From Desulfobacteraceae bacterium (lineage in GTDB: Bacteria; Desulfobacterota; Desulfobacteria; Desulfobacterales; Desulfobacteraceae), in NCBI GenBank assembly GCA_024226935.1, contig JAAELK010000457.1, forward strand, positions 1 through 33,842: a stretch of DNA of 33,842 bases, given 5' to 3'. This document shows, piece by piece, positions 23,941 to 32,713 of the stretch. Within the stretch, counting starts at the first letter, position 1. The number at the start of each line of letters is the position of its first letter. The translations under genes and the position numbers were made by a program. The notes beneath the pieces were generated by a model. The model saw only the letters and a list, made by a program, of their open reading frames with translations. It searched no databases and was not told the origin of the DNA.

Positions 23941-24786
23941 ATGACACTAAAACGACTATCAGAAAATATTGTCTATTTGCCACCGGATCATAGGACCGAT
24001 AGACCCTTATTAGCCGCTGTATCCGGCACAAGAAAAACACTCCTTATTGACGCCGGAAGTTCTCCTGCCCACGTTGCGTTGTTCCTCGGTGAACTGAAAC
24101 GACATGGTATTCCCCAAGGTGACTATCTAGTAATTACACATTGGCATTGGGACCATTCATTTGGAATATCTACTTTGAATTTACCGACAATTGCCCATGT
24201 CAAAACATGTGAACAATTAGCAAAGATGACCTCGTATTCCTGGACAGATAAAGCCATCGATGGAAGAGTCCTGGAAGGTCTCGAAATTCCATTTTGTGCA
24301 GAGATGATCAAAAAGGAATATTTTAATCGTGATGAGATTAAGATCACTTTACCCGATATTATCTTTGAAAAAAAACTGGTAATTGATTTAGGTGGAATTC
24401 ATTGCAAAATAGAACATGTTGGCGGGAACCACGCAGTGGACTCGTCAATAATTTATATTAAAGAAGAAAAAACACTTTTTCTTGGCGACTGTTTAGGTCC
24501 TGCTATCTATTCAAAAAAATGGTTTTATCAAAGTGATATTTTGCAAGCTCTATTAGAAAAGATTAAGCATTATAATGTTGAAACATATATTGAATCCCAT
24601 GGAGAACCAGAACCCAAAGAAAAATTTTTCCAGGAGATTAAAACGTTAAAAATTATTGCCTCGTCAATGGAAAACTATGAAGGGGATCAAGATAAATTAA
24701 TAACCAATTTAACTAGAAAGTTAAGAAGACAACTCAATCAAGATGATCTTGAAACAATAACTTACTTTATCAACGGTTTACAATAA
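23941..24786 (+). CDS. Metallo-beta-lactamase-fold hydrolase
   Basis: This 281-residue cytosolic protein has the zinc signature ITHWHWDHSFG (His67, His69, Asp71, His72), a third histidine in HVGGNHAVDSS, the bridging aspartate in TLFLGDCLGP, and a terminal histidine in YIESHGEPEP. The N-terminus (ENIVYLPPDHRTDRPLLAAV, then LLIDAGSS) is complete for the family. MBL-fold enzymes of this type cleave esters, thioesters or lactones; the substrate is not evident. The ribosome-binding site is weak. It lies in the run of small same-strand genes from 23.2 to 26.1 kb and is followed within 10 bases by an alpha/beta-hydrolase remnant. Confidence 0.85.
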   Translation: MTLKRLSENIVYLPPDHRTDRPLLAAVSGTRKTLLIDAGSSPAHVALFLGELKRHGIPQGDYLVITHWHWDHSFGISTLNLPTIAHVKTCEQLAKMTSYSWTDKAIDGRVLEGLEIPFCAEMIKKEYFNRDEIKITLPDIIFEKKLVIDLGGIHCKIEHVGGNHAVDSSIIYIKEEKTLFLGDCLGPAIYSKKWFYQSDILQALLEKIKHYNVETYIESHGEPEPKEKFFQEIKTLKIIASSMENYEGDQDKLITNLTRKLRRQLNQDDLETITYFINGLQ

Positions 24787-24796
24787 AACAGACTCC

Positions 24797-25024
24797 GTGG
24801 GAATCAGTTCATTGTATGAATGCATCAAATGGAATTCACAAAAAGAACCGTCGGAACTTAAAAATTTTTCAAGCAAACTTTATAACATCAATGGTGGGCC
24901 GACAGGCAATGAAAAAGTTTTGCATGAAAGTGTGGTTTTAATCTTTAGCGTAGGTCATTTCGTGGCCCAGGTAAAACCAGATGAATTTAATGCGGCATTG
25001 GAAATGATTATTACAAAATTGTAA
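24797..25024 (+). pseudogene. C-terminal remnant of an alpha/beta hydrolase
   Basis: A 75-codon frame opening on GTG. Its second half has the C-terminal pattern of alpha/beta hydrolases: a KLYNINGG strand, then VVLIFSVGHFVAQVKPDEF with the catalytic-histidine position (GHF) and the closing helix FNAALEMIITKL. The preceding LYECIKWNSQKEPSELKNF fits the linker before the last strands. The nucleophile elbow and the rest of the core are absent upstream, where the MBL gene ends only 10 bases before. It is therefore a 5'-truncated relic, although it could still be translated. Confidence 0.62.
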
Positions 25025-25047
25025 AACCCATTAATATTGGAGAGATT

Positions 25048-25440
25048 ATGAATAAATTTAAAATTTTGAGCATTTTTACTTCAGTATTTTGTTTATACCT
25101 ATTTGGCTTGCTTTGCTTTTTCCCACAATCACTATTGAACGATTTAGGAATCGCAGGAAGCGAAACAGCTTATTTTATTTCACGCCGTACATCCGTGCTA
25201 ATACTGGGTATTAGCGCTTTAACATTTCTGGCTCGAAATATCACTCATTCTAAAGCGATACAAGCAATATCACTCAGCGTTTGTGTTTCAATGATAGGAT
25301 TAGCTATAACAGGAACCTATGAATTAATACGTGGTTTTGTAAGTAATGATATTCTAATTTCTATTTTTACCGAATCTGTTTTATCTATCTCATTTTTTTA
25401 TATCTGGTTTTCTGACAGGCAAAAAAATTCAGACATATAA
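25048..25440 (+). CDS. Small integral membrane protein, four predicted helices
   Basis: A 130-residue protein with GGAGAG ahead of its ATG. Four hydrophobic segments are visible: about 5-28, 47-65, 73-92 and 103-122. An SRRTSVLILGISAL segment at the start of helix 2 is a recognisable feature of small DUF4345-like or DoxX-like membrane proteins, but I cannot assign a family with confidence. It follows the hydrolase remnant by 23 bases, and a peroxiredoxin-like gene follows 79 bases later on the same strand. Confidence 0.6.
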   Translation: MNKFKILSIFTSVFCLYLFGLLCFFPQSLLNDLGIAGSETAYFISRRTSVLILGISALTFLARNITHSKAIQAISLSVCVSMIGLAITGTYELIRGFVSNDILISIFTESVLSISFFYIWFSDRQKNSDI

Positions 25441-25519
25441 ATACCAAAAATAATATTTATCTGAACTACAATTAGGAAACTGCAATCATAATTAATGCTG
25501 AAAAAAGAAAGGTGGGATT

Positions 25520-26059
25520 TTGAGTATACAATTAAAGGTAGGCGATAAAGCACCAAACTTTCAATTTGATACACCCTGGGTATCTTCACAAGATTTTTAT
25601 GAAACCAGACAACACCAAAATGCAATTTTTGTATTTTTACGGTATCATGGTTGCCCTATCTGTCAGATGGAAATGGCCAACCTAAAACGTGACATAGGGT
25701 TGTTCGATCAGAAAAAAACCAGGCTTTTTGTTTTTCTGCAAAGCTCAACTGCCACTTTGAGCCCTCTTCTAAAAAAAGACGATTGGCCTTTTGATATCGT
25801 TTGTGATCCAAAAGGAATAATTTTTCAACTTTATGCAGTTGAACCAGGTGGCATCATAAACTATATAGATCCTAGGGGGCTTATCTCTGCTGTCAAGGCG
25901 ATTAGCCGAGGATTTACTCACAAAAAATTTGAGGGGAAGGAAACACAACTACCAGCGGCGTTTATAATAAACCCGGACAAAACCATAAAATATGTATATT
26001 ACGGTAAGAACATCAGTGATCTACCAAGACCACCTACTTTAGCTGAGAATCTCAAATAA
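25520..26059 (+). CDS. AhpC/TSA (peroxiredoxin-like) thioredoxin-fold protein
   Basis: This 179-residue protein starts on TTG, with AAGGTGG a few bases upstream. The N-terminus LKVGDKAPNFQFDTPW is typical of the AhpC/TSA family. The active site is GCPIC (Cys45, Cys48) within FLRYHGCPICQMEMANL, giving a CxxC arrangement more like thioredoxin-type redox proteins than the single peroxidatic cysteine of classical peroxiredoxins. Later strands read FDIVCDPKGIIFQLYAV and PAAFIINPDKTIKYVYYGK. It probably reduces peroxides or disulfides in the cytosol, a useful defence for an anaerobe. It is last in the row of small genes and faces the APC permease. Confidence 0.82.
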   Translation: MSIQLKVGDKAPNFQFDTPWVSSQDFYETRQHQNAIFVFLRYHGCPICQMEMANLKRDIGLFDQKKTRLFVFLQSSTATLSPLLKKDDWPFDIVCDPKGIIFQLYAVEPGGIINYIDPRGLISAVKAISRGFTHKKFEGKETQLPAAFIINPDKTIKYVYYGKNISDLPRPPTLAENLK

Positions 26060-26105
26060 ACAAAAGAGCACGAAACTGACAAATCCATAAATTTTGAGAA
26101 TACAT

Positions 26106-27473
26106 TCAGGAATGAGCCCCGATTTTGCATTTTTTATAAACCACCAGTCCCAGCAAAGCTATGATTACAGAACCCATCATATAATAGGGGTGAGAGATAA
26201 ACGCCCCGTAAACCGCATAGGCAGATCCCAGAATGGCAATGGGGGCCAATAAAGGCAAAAAAGGAACCCTGAAGGGCCGCGGGGCTTCGGGACAAGTATG
26301 GCGCAGACGCCAGATGCCGGCAATGATGCTCAAATAAAATATGTAGAATAATGCCACAGGAACGTCACCAAATACATCAAATACATGTTTTTGCCCCTGG
26401 GCATAGAGGCCAAAACCGATACTGATCATTACCAGAGTCCAGCAGTTCATAAACAGGGCTGAAGTGGTGGGGATATTGGATCGTTTGGATATTTTCAACA
26501 AAGCTCTGGAGCCTGGAAATGAACCCCGCAATGCCAATGAGTAAGGCATCCTCAGCGAAAAAAGAGAATATCCGTTAAGCACACCCAATGCCGAAATCAC
26601 AATAAAGCACTGGATGATTTTTCCACCCAAAGGCCCAAACAAGACATTGGCTACTGAAAATACGTTAACTTCACCCGAATTGTAGGCATATTCAGCTCCG
26701 GAAGCTACATGAAGCAAACCGATGGTAAACATCAGATAGACCACTGCAATCACCACGATCCCCCCCATAATAGCAATAGGCAGGTTGCGTTGAGGATTTT
26801 TGATCTCCCGGGCGACAGTAGAAGCAAAAATCCATCCTTCAAAGGCAAACAATACCGGTATCATTGCGGTGGAAATGGCAGTAAAGGCAGACATATGCTT
26901 GACAGTTGCACCGCTGAAATGCAAAACCCCAGAAGCATCGCCGGCGAAAAACAACCCGGTGACGGCAATCCCCAGCAAAGGGATAAGCTTGAGTATTGTC
27001 ATCACCTTTTGCAGGTGTCCAGCCAGGGAGGCAGAGATGAAATTGATCCCGTTCACGGCGATATAGTAACCATAGGTGAACAGCATCAGATTTTTAAGGT
27101 TCAGGGGCCACCCAAGAAACATCAGAGTGAAAGTTGCAGAATAAAAGCTGATAATACTCAAGGTGAGCGGCATGTAGAGAATGGACTGGCTCCAGCCAAT
27201 CACAAAGCCGAATGCCTCACCCCAGGTCTGATCCCCAAATGACTGCAAGCCGCCGGTATTATGGGTCATACTGGCCAGTTCCGAAACCACCACCCCGGCA
27301 ATAATGGTCAGAATCGCTCCACTGATCCAGGCGATAAGTGCAAAGGACTCAGATCCTCCGGTGTTGACCAGTACGGGTGTGGCCTTGAAATAAATGCCAA
27401 TACCAACAACGGTACCTACAACCATGGCAAGAGCCGTAAAAAGACCAAATTTTGGCTTCAGGGAATCTTTCAT
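26106..27473 (-). CDS. APC-superfamily amino acid permease
   Basis: This 455-residue membrane protein starts at the ATG at 27473, chosen because AAGGTGG lies eight bases upstream; an in-frame ATG at 27506 would add 11 residues. It has about 12 helices. The first contains the family signature FGLFTALAMVVGTVVGIGIYFKATPVL (broken-helix GxG substrate site). Helix 6 appears as FAFEGWIFASTVAREIKNPQRNLPIAI, and APRPFRVPFLP is the usual tail signature. It should exchange or import amino acids in symport; the specificity is not evident. It is monocistronic and convergent with the peroxiredoxin-like gene. Confidence 0.88.
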   Translation of the reverse strand: MKDSLKPKFGLFTALAMVVGTVVGIGIYFKATPVLVNTGGSESFALIAWISGAILTIIAGVVVSELASMTHNTGGLQSFGDQTWGEAFGFVIGWSQSILYMPLTLSIISFYSATFTLMFLGWPLNLKNLMLFTYGYYIAVNGINFISASLAGHLQKVMTILKLIPLLGIAVTGLFFAGDASGVLHFSGATVKHMSAFTAISTAMIPVLFAFEGWIFASTVAREIKNPQRNLPIAIMGGIVVIAVVYLMFTIGLLHVASGAEYAYNSGEVNVFSVANVLFGPLGGKIIQCFIVISALGVLNGYSLFSLRMPYSLALRGSFPGSRALLKISKRSNIPTTSALFMNCWTLVMISIGFGLYAQGQKHVFDVFGDVPVALFYIFYLSIIAGIWRLRHTCPEAPRPFRVPFLPLLAPIAILGSAYAVYGAFISHPYYMMGSVIIALLGLVVYKKCKIGAHS

Positions 27474-27721
27474 CGTACCAACCACCTTTCCGGGATTTTT
27501 TAACAACTATAATGAGTTTAGGATAAGTTTCTACTTTTTGTCAACTAAAGTATAAGAAATCATTCAAAATTATAAAAGAGCAAATTGATAAACATACTGG
27601 GCATTTAGAGTTTAGAGGTCTCAACATAAAAACGCTTAAATTGCAGACCGGACTGCCCAGAGCATTTTTACAAAGAATGTAGCTTATTGAAATTTATTAA
27701 CTTAATTTTTGGGAGAGGCAA

Positions 27722-28723
27722 ATGAATCAAAGAACACATACCTGGCTTGCGATAAGAGCTATAGCTTTATTGGAAGATTCTAATGGTCCAACAGGACTAA
27801 TTAAAATCCTGAAAGATAATGTAAAAGGGGCAGCTATTGGATGCTGGATTCCTGATTTGCAAGATACGAAAAAAGGAAGTGGGGATATAGACAACCATAT
27901 TTTAAAGATGAAGCCCTACCAGGGAAGCAATAGGACAAGATTCATAAAAAAAAGGAAGGAATTGTTTGACCAATTAGGTCAAGAACGTAAGGTTTGTGAA
28001 TTTCTTGGTGATCGAGATTCTGTATTGGATGCCGGGTGGTGGAATACACCCTATAAGGCAGAACCAAGTCCTGGCCAACATCTTGCTAATCGTTCAATGG
28101 CTCTAAGCACTACTTTAATCGATCAATTGATTCTTGGTGATAACAAAGTAGCAGATCTTGTGCCGGGCACTGTCAAGTTTTCAGATAAGCTTGATATGAA
28201 TGCCCGATCACGAATGGAAGAAGTTGCCATGTATTGTTTTATGCTCAGCCATTTTGTAGCCGACGCTTGCCAGCCTTGTCACTGCGATGCAAGAAGACTC
28301 TCAGCTTACAACAACGGTTTGCATAAGGAAATGGAAGCAGGATGGTCCAAGGTTGTTGGAACTTATTTTAAAAAAGACAACTATCTTCAAAATGATGACA
28401 CACCAACCAAGGTGTTAATGGAATCAAGGGTCATTGATAATAAATTTGATATCGAGTTTTCTAATAATGTTCCAGACCTGTAGGCAAGAGATCCGTGGTT
28501 AGAAATCATTAATATTTGTAGAGCATCTTTTGCTGTAGCCTCGGTTTTAATGCCGCCAAGTTCTATTTCCTATGATTCAACAAAAAAAACCAGTTTTGAA
28601 AAAGTATTTAAAAGTAATGATAGCGATGATAATTTATTGGCCGATTTCAATCGAATGGCGATGCATGATGCGGTATTAAATATTGCCATTCTCTGGAAGA
28701 GTATATGGAATAACTTTAATTAG
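27722..28723 (+). pseudogene. S1/P1-nuclease or Zn-phospholipase-C-like gene with in-frame amber codon
   Basis: The frame starts at an ATG with GGGAGAGG upstream and runs 253 codons to a TAG at 28481-28483. It then continues open in the same frame for 79 further codons to a second TAG at 28721. Both parts look like one protein. The first has the N-terminal RTHTWLAIRA and the core motif LSHFVADACQPCHCD followed by NNGLHKEMEAGW, the metal-binding histidine/aspartate pattern of the S1/P1-nuclease and zinc phospholipase C fold. The second (RDPWLEIINICRASF, FNRMAMHDAVLNIAILW) provides the expected C-terminal helices. No signal peptide is seen, unlike most family members. The simplest reading is a recent nonsense mutation, since TAG is an ordinary stop in nearby genes (23816, SIR2). 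Readthrough is the alternative. Confidence 0.65.
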
Positions 28724-28733
28724 AGATGCTATT

Positions 28734-28877
28734 ATGACTGATTTACATCCAATGGAAAAAGGCGAAGAACAGGAAACATTTAATCTAATTATGCGGGTGT
28801 TTCAAGAACATGTTGCCCCTGTCTATTCAAAAAATGGTATGCGCTTCACTCCAATGCGAAAATTTATAAAACATTAA
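28734..28877 (+). pseudogene. N-terminal remnant of a GNAT acetyltransferase
   Basis: From ATG 28734 the frame encodes 47 residues. They begin with the first strand and helix of a GNAT enzyme (HPMEKGEEQETFNLIMRVFQ, then EHVAPVYSKNGM). It then breaks off at RFTPMRKFIKH before any acetyl-CoA-binding motif. The following 150 bases contain no continuation in another frame that I could recognise. It is a truncated scrap immediately after the amber-interrupted gene. Confidence 0.55.
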
Positions 28878-29036
28878 ATCAGCTAACGAATCAGAGTAAG
28901 CGAATCGGACAATTTGTTACCCTTAACGATTGAATAGACCTCACTGCAAAATTTAATACTTTACAATAGTAGAGAAAATGTTGAATAATTGTGACTATCT
29001 TAATCTTTGCGAAAAAACGTCCGGGAGAATTCAAAA

Positions 29037-29870
29037 ATGAAATCTAAATTTCTCACAATGATTAAATCAAGAAAACAAACAAAGATATTAAATTACCTGA
29101 TCATCAATACTCTTTTAATATATTTTCTTTTAATCAATCCAAGCTTTGCAAAAAATACAATAATAGTATCCGGTCATCCGGATTATCCCCCCATATCCTG
29201 GGCTGAAAATGATAAACTTGTAGGAGCTGCAGTAGAGATGGTTCAAACAATATTTACAGAACTCAATATTCCCATGGAAGCAAAAAACACAGGACCATGG
29301 AAACGCGTTCAAATGAATGCCAGAAATGGTCTCATCGATGTTATTGCGGCAGCCTATATAAACGAAGAAAGAAAAACATATATGGATTATACTGTGCCGT
29401 TCATCAAAGACCCGGTGGTAATTTTCGTTTTAAAAGACAAGGTGTTCCCTTTTGAAAAATGGGATGATTTAATCGGAAAAACCGGCACTACCAATTTAGG
29501 AGAAAGTTACGGGGAAGCCTTTGATCAATTTATAAAGACAAAGCTATCGATGAACCGTGTTCCCAACACCATTAAAAATTTTGAATTGCTTAAACTTGAG
29601 CGTTATCATTATTTCGTATTTGGCCTTTACCCAGGCATGGCACTGGCCTCTACCACCGGATATGATCAAATAATTACAACCTTGCCGAATCATGTTGAAG
29701 CTGCTGACTTTTATATAACCTTTTCAAAAAAATCGAATCTGGCAGGCCTTTTACCACAAGTCAACAAGATTATTAATAGACTCAAAGCAGATGGCTCAAT
29801 TGCAGCGTGGGTTGTAAAATATCAAAATTATTATAAAAATAATACGCTCAAAGTAAAGAAATCAGATTAA
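29037..29870 (+). CDS. Family 3 periplasmic solute-binding protein
   Basis: This 277-residue protein starts at the ATG at 29037 (GGGAG nine bases upstream); an upstream in-frame start at 29007 has no such site. The N-terminus is an unusually long signal region with a basic stretch and a hydrophobic core ending at PSFAKN. The mature protein has the SBP_bac_3 plan: IIVSGHPDYPPISWAEND, LVGAAVEMVQTIFTEL, LIDVIAAAYINEERKTYMDYT, and a C-terminal helix LPQVNKIINRLKADGSIAAW. It is most like the polar amino-acid-binding type that often stands without permease genes. Here an EFR1 ferredoxin gene follows after 2 bases, and no ABC transporter subunits are near. Confidence 0.85.
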   Translation: MKSKFLTMIKSRKQTKILNYLIINTLLIYFLLINPSFAKNTIIVSGHPDYPPISWAENDKLVGAAVEMVQTIFTELNIPMEAKNTGPWKRVQMNARNGLIDVIAAAYINEERKTYMDYTVPFIKDPVVIFVLKDKVFPFEKWDDLIGKTGTTNLGESYGEAFDQFIKTKLSMNRVPNTIKNFELLKLERYHYFVFGLYPGMALASTTGYDQIITTLPNHVEAADFYITFSKKSNLAGLLPQVNKIINRLKADGSIAAWVVKYQNYYKNNTLKVKKSD

Positions 29871-29872
29871 AA

Positions 29873-30664
29873 ATGAAGATATCATTACACTACTATTCCG
29901 GTGCCGGAAATACAGAATTTATTGCAAAAAGAATGGCAAAATCATTTGAGGATAATTTTTGTTCTATTCACATCACAAGGGTAACAGCTGATAATATCAA
30001 AACCACCATTGAGGATTTCGATATTCTTGGTATCGGATTCCCAATTTATTTTCGTGATGCTCCGGAACTTATATATGATTTAGTGCGAAACCTGGATGGA
30101 AAAAGCAAGTCAATCTTCTTCTTTGCTACAAAAGGATTATATTCAGGGAATGCGGTTAAAAATATCATGGCTTTTTCAATAACCCAAAACTTTCAACCCA
30201 TAGGTTCCATCGAATTTTTTATGCCTGGAACAGATTTTCTTACCCTTTTTGCAAAGAAAAGTTCCCACACAGAAAAGTTACTCAAGCGAATACACAGCAG
30301 AGATATTGACAATAAAATTAAAAATTTTGCGGCAAGAATACAAAACTCCCTGCCAGCAAAAATACCGTACAAAAAATGGTATACTTTTTTTGACGAATAT
30401 ACGGTAAAAAAGCTTGAGAGAATGTATGATAATCATCATAAAAATTACATTGATCAATTTTATTCTAACCCTGAGATCTGTATTGAATGCATGGCGTGCA
30501 CAAGGGGATGCCCAAGAAATAATATCACTTTTGATGGGCATATCAAATTTGGAACTAATTGTGATGTCTGTTTTCGCTGCATAAATCATTGCCCCCCCGA
30601 GTCTATTCAAATAGGAAATATTACAAAAGGAAATGCCCGGTACAATAAGGTCGAACTCTTATAA
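29873..30664 (+). CDS. EFR1-family flavodoxin-ferredoxin fusion
   Basis: This 263-residue protein joins a flavodoxin-like domain (FMN phosphate loop YYSGAGNTEFIAK, then ILGIGFPIYFRDAP and FFFATKGLYSGNA) to two C-terminal [4Fe-4S] clusters (CIECMACTRGCP and CDVCFRCINHCPPESI). This is the layout of EFR1 electron carriers of anaerobes. It should move low-potential electrons in the cytosol; the partner is unknown. The ATG follows the stop of the solute-binding protein gene by two bases, so the two are translationally coupled. That pairing is unusual. Confidence 0.88.
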   Translation: MKISLHYYSGAGNTEFIAKRMAKSFEDNFCSIHITRVTADNIKTTIEDFDILGIGFPIYFRDAPELIYDLVRNLDGKSKSIFFFATKGLYSGNAVKNIMAFSITQNFQPIGSIEFFMPGTDFLTLFAKKSSHTEKLLKRIHSRDIDNKIKNFAARIQNSLPAKIPYKKWYTFFDEYTVKKLERMYDNHHKNYIDQFYSNPEICIECMACTRGCPRNNITFDGHIKFGTNCDVCFRCINHCPPESIQIGNITKGNARYNKVELL

Positions 30665-30671
30665 ATGTAGG

Positions 30672-30690
30672 AAAAAAGCCCCCTGGGCTG
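30672..30690 (-). terminator. Terminator of htpX
   Basis: On the minus strand AGCCC (30689-30685) pairs with GGGCT (30681-30677) across a three-base loop and is followed by five T (six counting the closing base of the stem). It begins 6 bases after the htpX stop. Confidence 0.75.
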
Positions 30691-30695
30691 CCGTG

Positions 30696-31625
30696 TCAGG
30701 ACAAGTTGTCCCAAAAGGCTTTCCCCTGTTCTTCCCTGGTTTGGCCGGCTTTCCTGCCGCCCCCGGGAGTTCCGGAAGAAGGAGGTTGCTTTGATCCGGT
30801 TAACCTTGCCACCCGGTCCTCAATGGAAGGGTGGGTGGCAAAAAGCCCCATCATCTGCTTACCGGATAAAGGATTTACAATGAACATATGGGCGGTTGAG
30901 GGATTGGCATCCATCCTGGCACCGCTGCTGTAAGAGCCCAATTTAGACAAGGCGTTGGCAAGGCCTTTGGGATTTCCAGTAATCCTGGCGGATGTGGCAT
31001 CTGCGATGTACTCCCTGGACCTTGAAACTGCCATCTGAACAATCATAGCAGCAAGGGGGGCCAGCATTGAAACCAGTATCACCCCCACAAAACCCAGGCC
31101 CCCTTTTTCATTGTCATTGCCCCCGAAAAAAGCTGAAAATCTTGCAATGGTGGCAATCCACATTATGGCCCCTGCAAAGGTGGCCACAATGGTGGAGATC
31201 AGGATATCCCTGTTCTTAATATGCCCCAGTTCATGGGCCAGAACCCCTTCCAGTTCCTCCTGGTTCATAAGAGCCATCAGGCCCCGGGTGACCGCCACTA
31301 CCGCATGCTGGGGGTTTCGCCCCGTGGCAAAGGCATTGGGGGCATCCTCGGGAATCAAATAGATTTGGGGCATTGGAAGCCCTGCCCTGCCTGCCAGACG
31401 GGCCACTGTATCAAAAAGCTGTGGGGCAGCGGACCGCTCCAGGGGCTTTGCCCTGTACATTTTAAGGACGATCTTGTGGGAATACCAATAGCTGAAAAAA
31501 TTCATGACTCCCGCAAAAACAAGGGCAATAAACATACCAGATTGCCCGCCCAACGCATATCCTAAAAATAAAAACAGACTTGTCATAATGATAAGCAGCA
31601 AGCCTGATTTAAAATGATTTCCCAT
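30696..31625 (-). CDS. htpX: HtpX membrane zinc metalloprotease
   Basis: This 309-residue protein starts at the ATG at 31625, where GGGAGG lies six bases upstream; an open frame continues to 31667. It is a family M48B protease of the inner membrane that degrades misfolded membrane proteins together with FtsH. Two N-terminal helices precede the zinc motif AHELGH (His131, Glu132, His135), with the third ligand in SREYIADATSARI. Two further helices lie between. The substrate-gating segment APNAFATGRNP is intact. The C-terminal tail (KQPPSSGTPGGGRKAGQ) is a glycine-rich extension not needed for catalysis. GC content is higher than around it, as for a resident core gene. Confidence 0.93.
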   Translation of the reverse strand: MGNHFKSGLLLIIMTSLFLFLGYALGGQSGMFIALVFAGVMNFFSYWYSHKIVLKMYRAKPLERSAAPQLFDTVARLAGRAGLPMPQIYLIPEDAPNAFATGRNPQHAVVAVTRGLMALMNQEELEGVLAHELGHIKNRDILISTIVATFAGAIMWIATIARFSAFFGGNDNEKGGLGFVGVILVSMLAPLAAMIVQMAVSRSREYIADATSARITGNPKGLANALSKLGSYSSGARMDANPSTAHMFIVNPLSGKQMMGLFATHPSIEDRVARLTGSKQPPSSGTPGGGRKAGQTREEQGKAFWDNLS

Positions 31626-32055
31626 TATATACCTCCCAACAATCCATTTAGTATTCCGGTCCATCAAAAAAGCCCGATGGCCCGATCACAAAGAAATATA
31701 AATCCCGCCTTGAAAAAATCAAGTCGGCAAATAAAATTGTTTATTCACATCTACTCATTTTCAACGTCTGTCCTTAACCACGTCCCCCCGGTTAAAACCC
31801 CAAAATATTTGAAAGAATTCATTCGATCACTTAGCCGCTCCACCCCCTCGCCTTACCGCAGCTTAGCTTCGGCGAGTTCACAAAATGGAATCTATGAAAA
31901 AAGAAGGATATACATTTGACGAACATACCACTATAAATGGGGGACATGGCCGGAGGAGGCGGGACACCTGCCTTGGCCTTGAAAATAAAAGATTGTATGA
32001 TTGCTTTTTTTTCTAACTTTATATAAGTAGATTAGGTGCTGTAAAAACCGTTTTG
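31626..32055. other. Intergenic region upstream of htpX, no gene seen
   Basis: About 430 bases. A CTCGCC/GGCGAG hairpin (about 31847 and 31872) and a purine-rich run near 31935-31960 are present. No frame has a ribosome-binding site with recognisable content. The region borders the integrase remnant, so it may be the edge of a foreign island. Confidence 0.5.
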
Positions 32056-32482
32056 TTACAAACCTTTTATAGGTATAAGGGATGTAACCGACAGGGCGGA
32101 GCTGCGCCGGGCTTTGATTTCATTATCCAGCTTTTCATAAACCGGTTTCCAAGACACATGTGAGCTTTTATTCTGTGACACATAAGTTGTGATTTTCTCC
32201 TGGACAAGGGCAGTTGCCGGTTTATCCGCAAGCCATTCGGGGCGGATATCAAATATCTCATAATAAATGAGAATACTGCGATAGGCCTGTTTTTGCTCAG
32301 ATTTTAACTGGTTTTTGTCTCTCAACTTGTTAATGAAGTAAGGTAGACTTTCAGTACCCCGGGGATCATTTTTGTATCTGTAACAAAAATCAAGATAATA
32401 CCGCAGCCATTAAAGGAACTTCTTTTGTGATTAATTTTGCATCAAATTGTTTTAACAACTCTTGTGGTATTATTTTCATCAT
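32056..32482 (-). pseudogene. Integron-type tyrosine recombinase, N-terminal part, frameshifted
   Basis: Two pieces in different frames form the N-terminus of a long-type integron integrase. The first runs from ATG 32482 and reads MMKIIPQELLKQFDAK, then LITKEVPL, losing frame near 32411. The second, one base out of frame, continues as WLRYYLDFCYRYKN, SLPYFINKLRDKNQLKSEQ, AYRSILIYYEI, and SWKPVYEKLDNEIKARR. That last segment is the start of the core-binding domain. The family usually has several extra residues between the two pieces, so a small deletion is likely. After codon ARRSS the homology stops and a TAA follows at 32056. The whole catalytic domain (R-H-R-Y) is missing, so the gene is dead. 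Confidence 0.7.
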
Positions 32483-32483
32483 G

Positions 32484-32512
32484 ATATCCGAGTTAAGATA
32501 TCATCCGGATAT
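32484..32512. repeat. ATATCC/GGATAT inverted repeat near the integrase start
   Basis: ATATCC (32484-32489) and GGATAT (32507-32512) face each other around the start of the dead integrase, and further GGATAT copies occur at about 32537 and 32590. They could be an operator or relics of a recombination site, but no integron attC or attI core is recognisable. Confidence 0.3.
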
Positions 32513-32713
32513 GAATGATATGCGGTTAGAAGAATAAGATCTATATCGGATATTGTTAAATATCATGTTTTTTTGAATGATATACACCACCCGGATATCT
32601 CCCTACTACCCGGACTCGGTCAACTACTTGTTCTACTGGCAAAATATCGTGTGAATTATTATTTTTTTTGTCATCCTTTAACAGGAGATCCTAAACATTC
32701 GGTACTATTGAAA

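Noticed and set aside
26709-27242. 177-codon plus-strand frame across the APC permease gene
   Set aside because: Antisense shadow of transmembrane codons; it is His/Asn/Gln-rich, with no ribosome-binding site and no family resemblance.
28481-28483. Amber codon as pyrrolysine
   Set aside because: TAG ends several ordinary genes in the window and no pyl gene is present, so a nonsense mutation is simpler. Kept as a finding only because the genome outside is unseen.
32060-32100. GTTAC...GTAAC inverted repeat near the integrase remnant as a possible attC site
   Set aside because: The ends do not fit the GTTRRRY and RYYYAAC core sites, and the inner arms do not pair in the attC manner.
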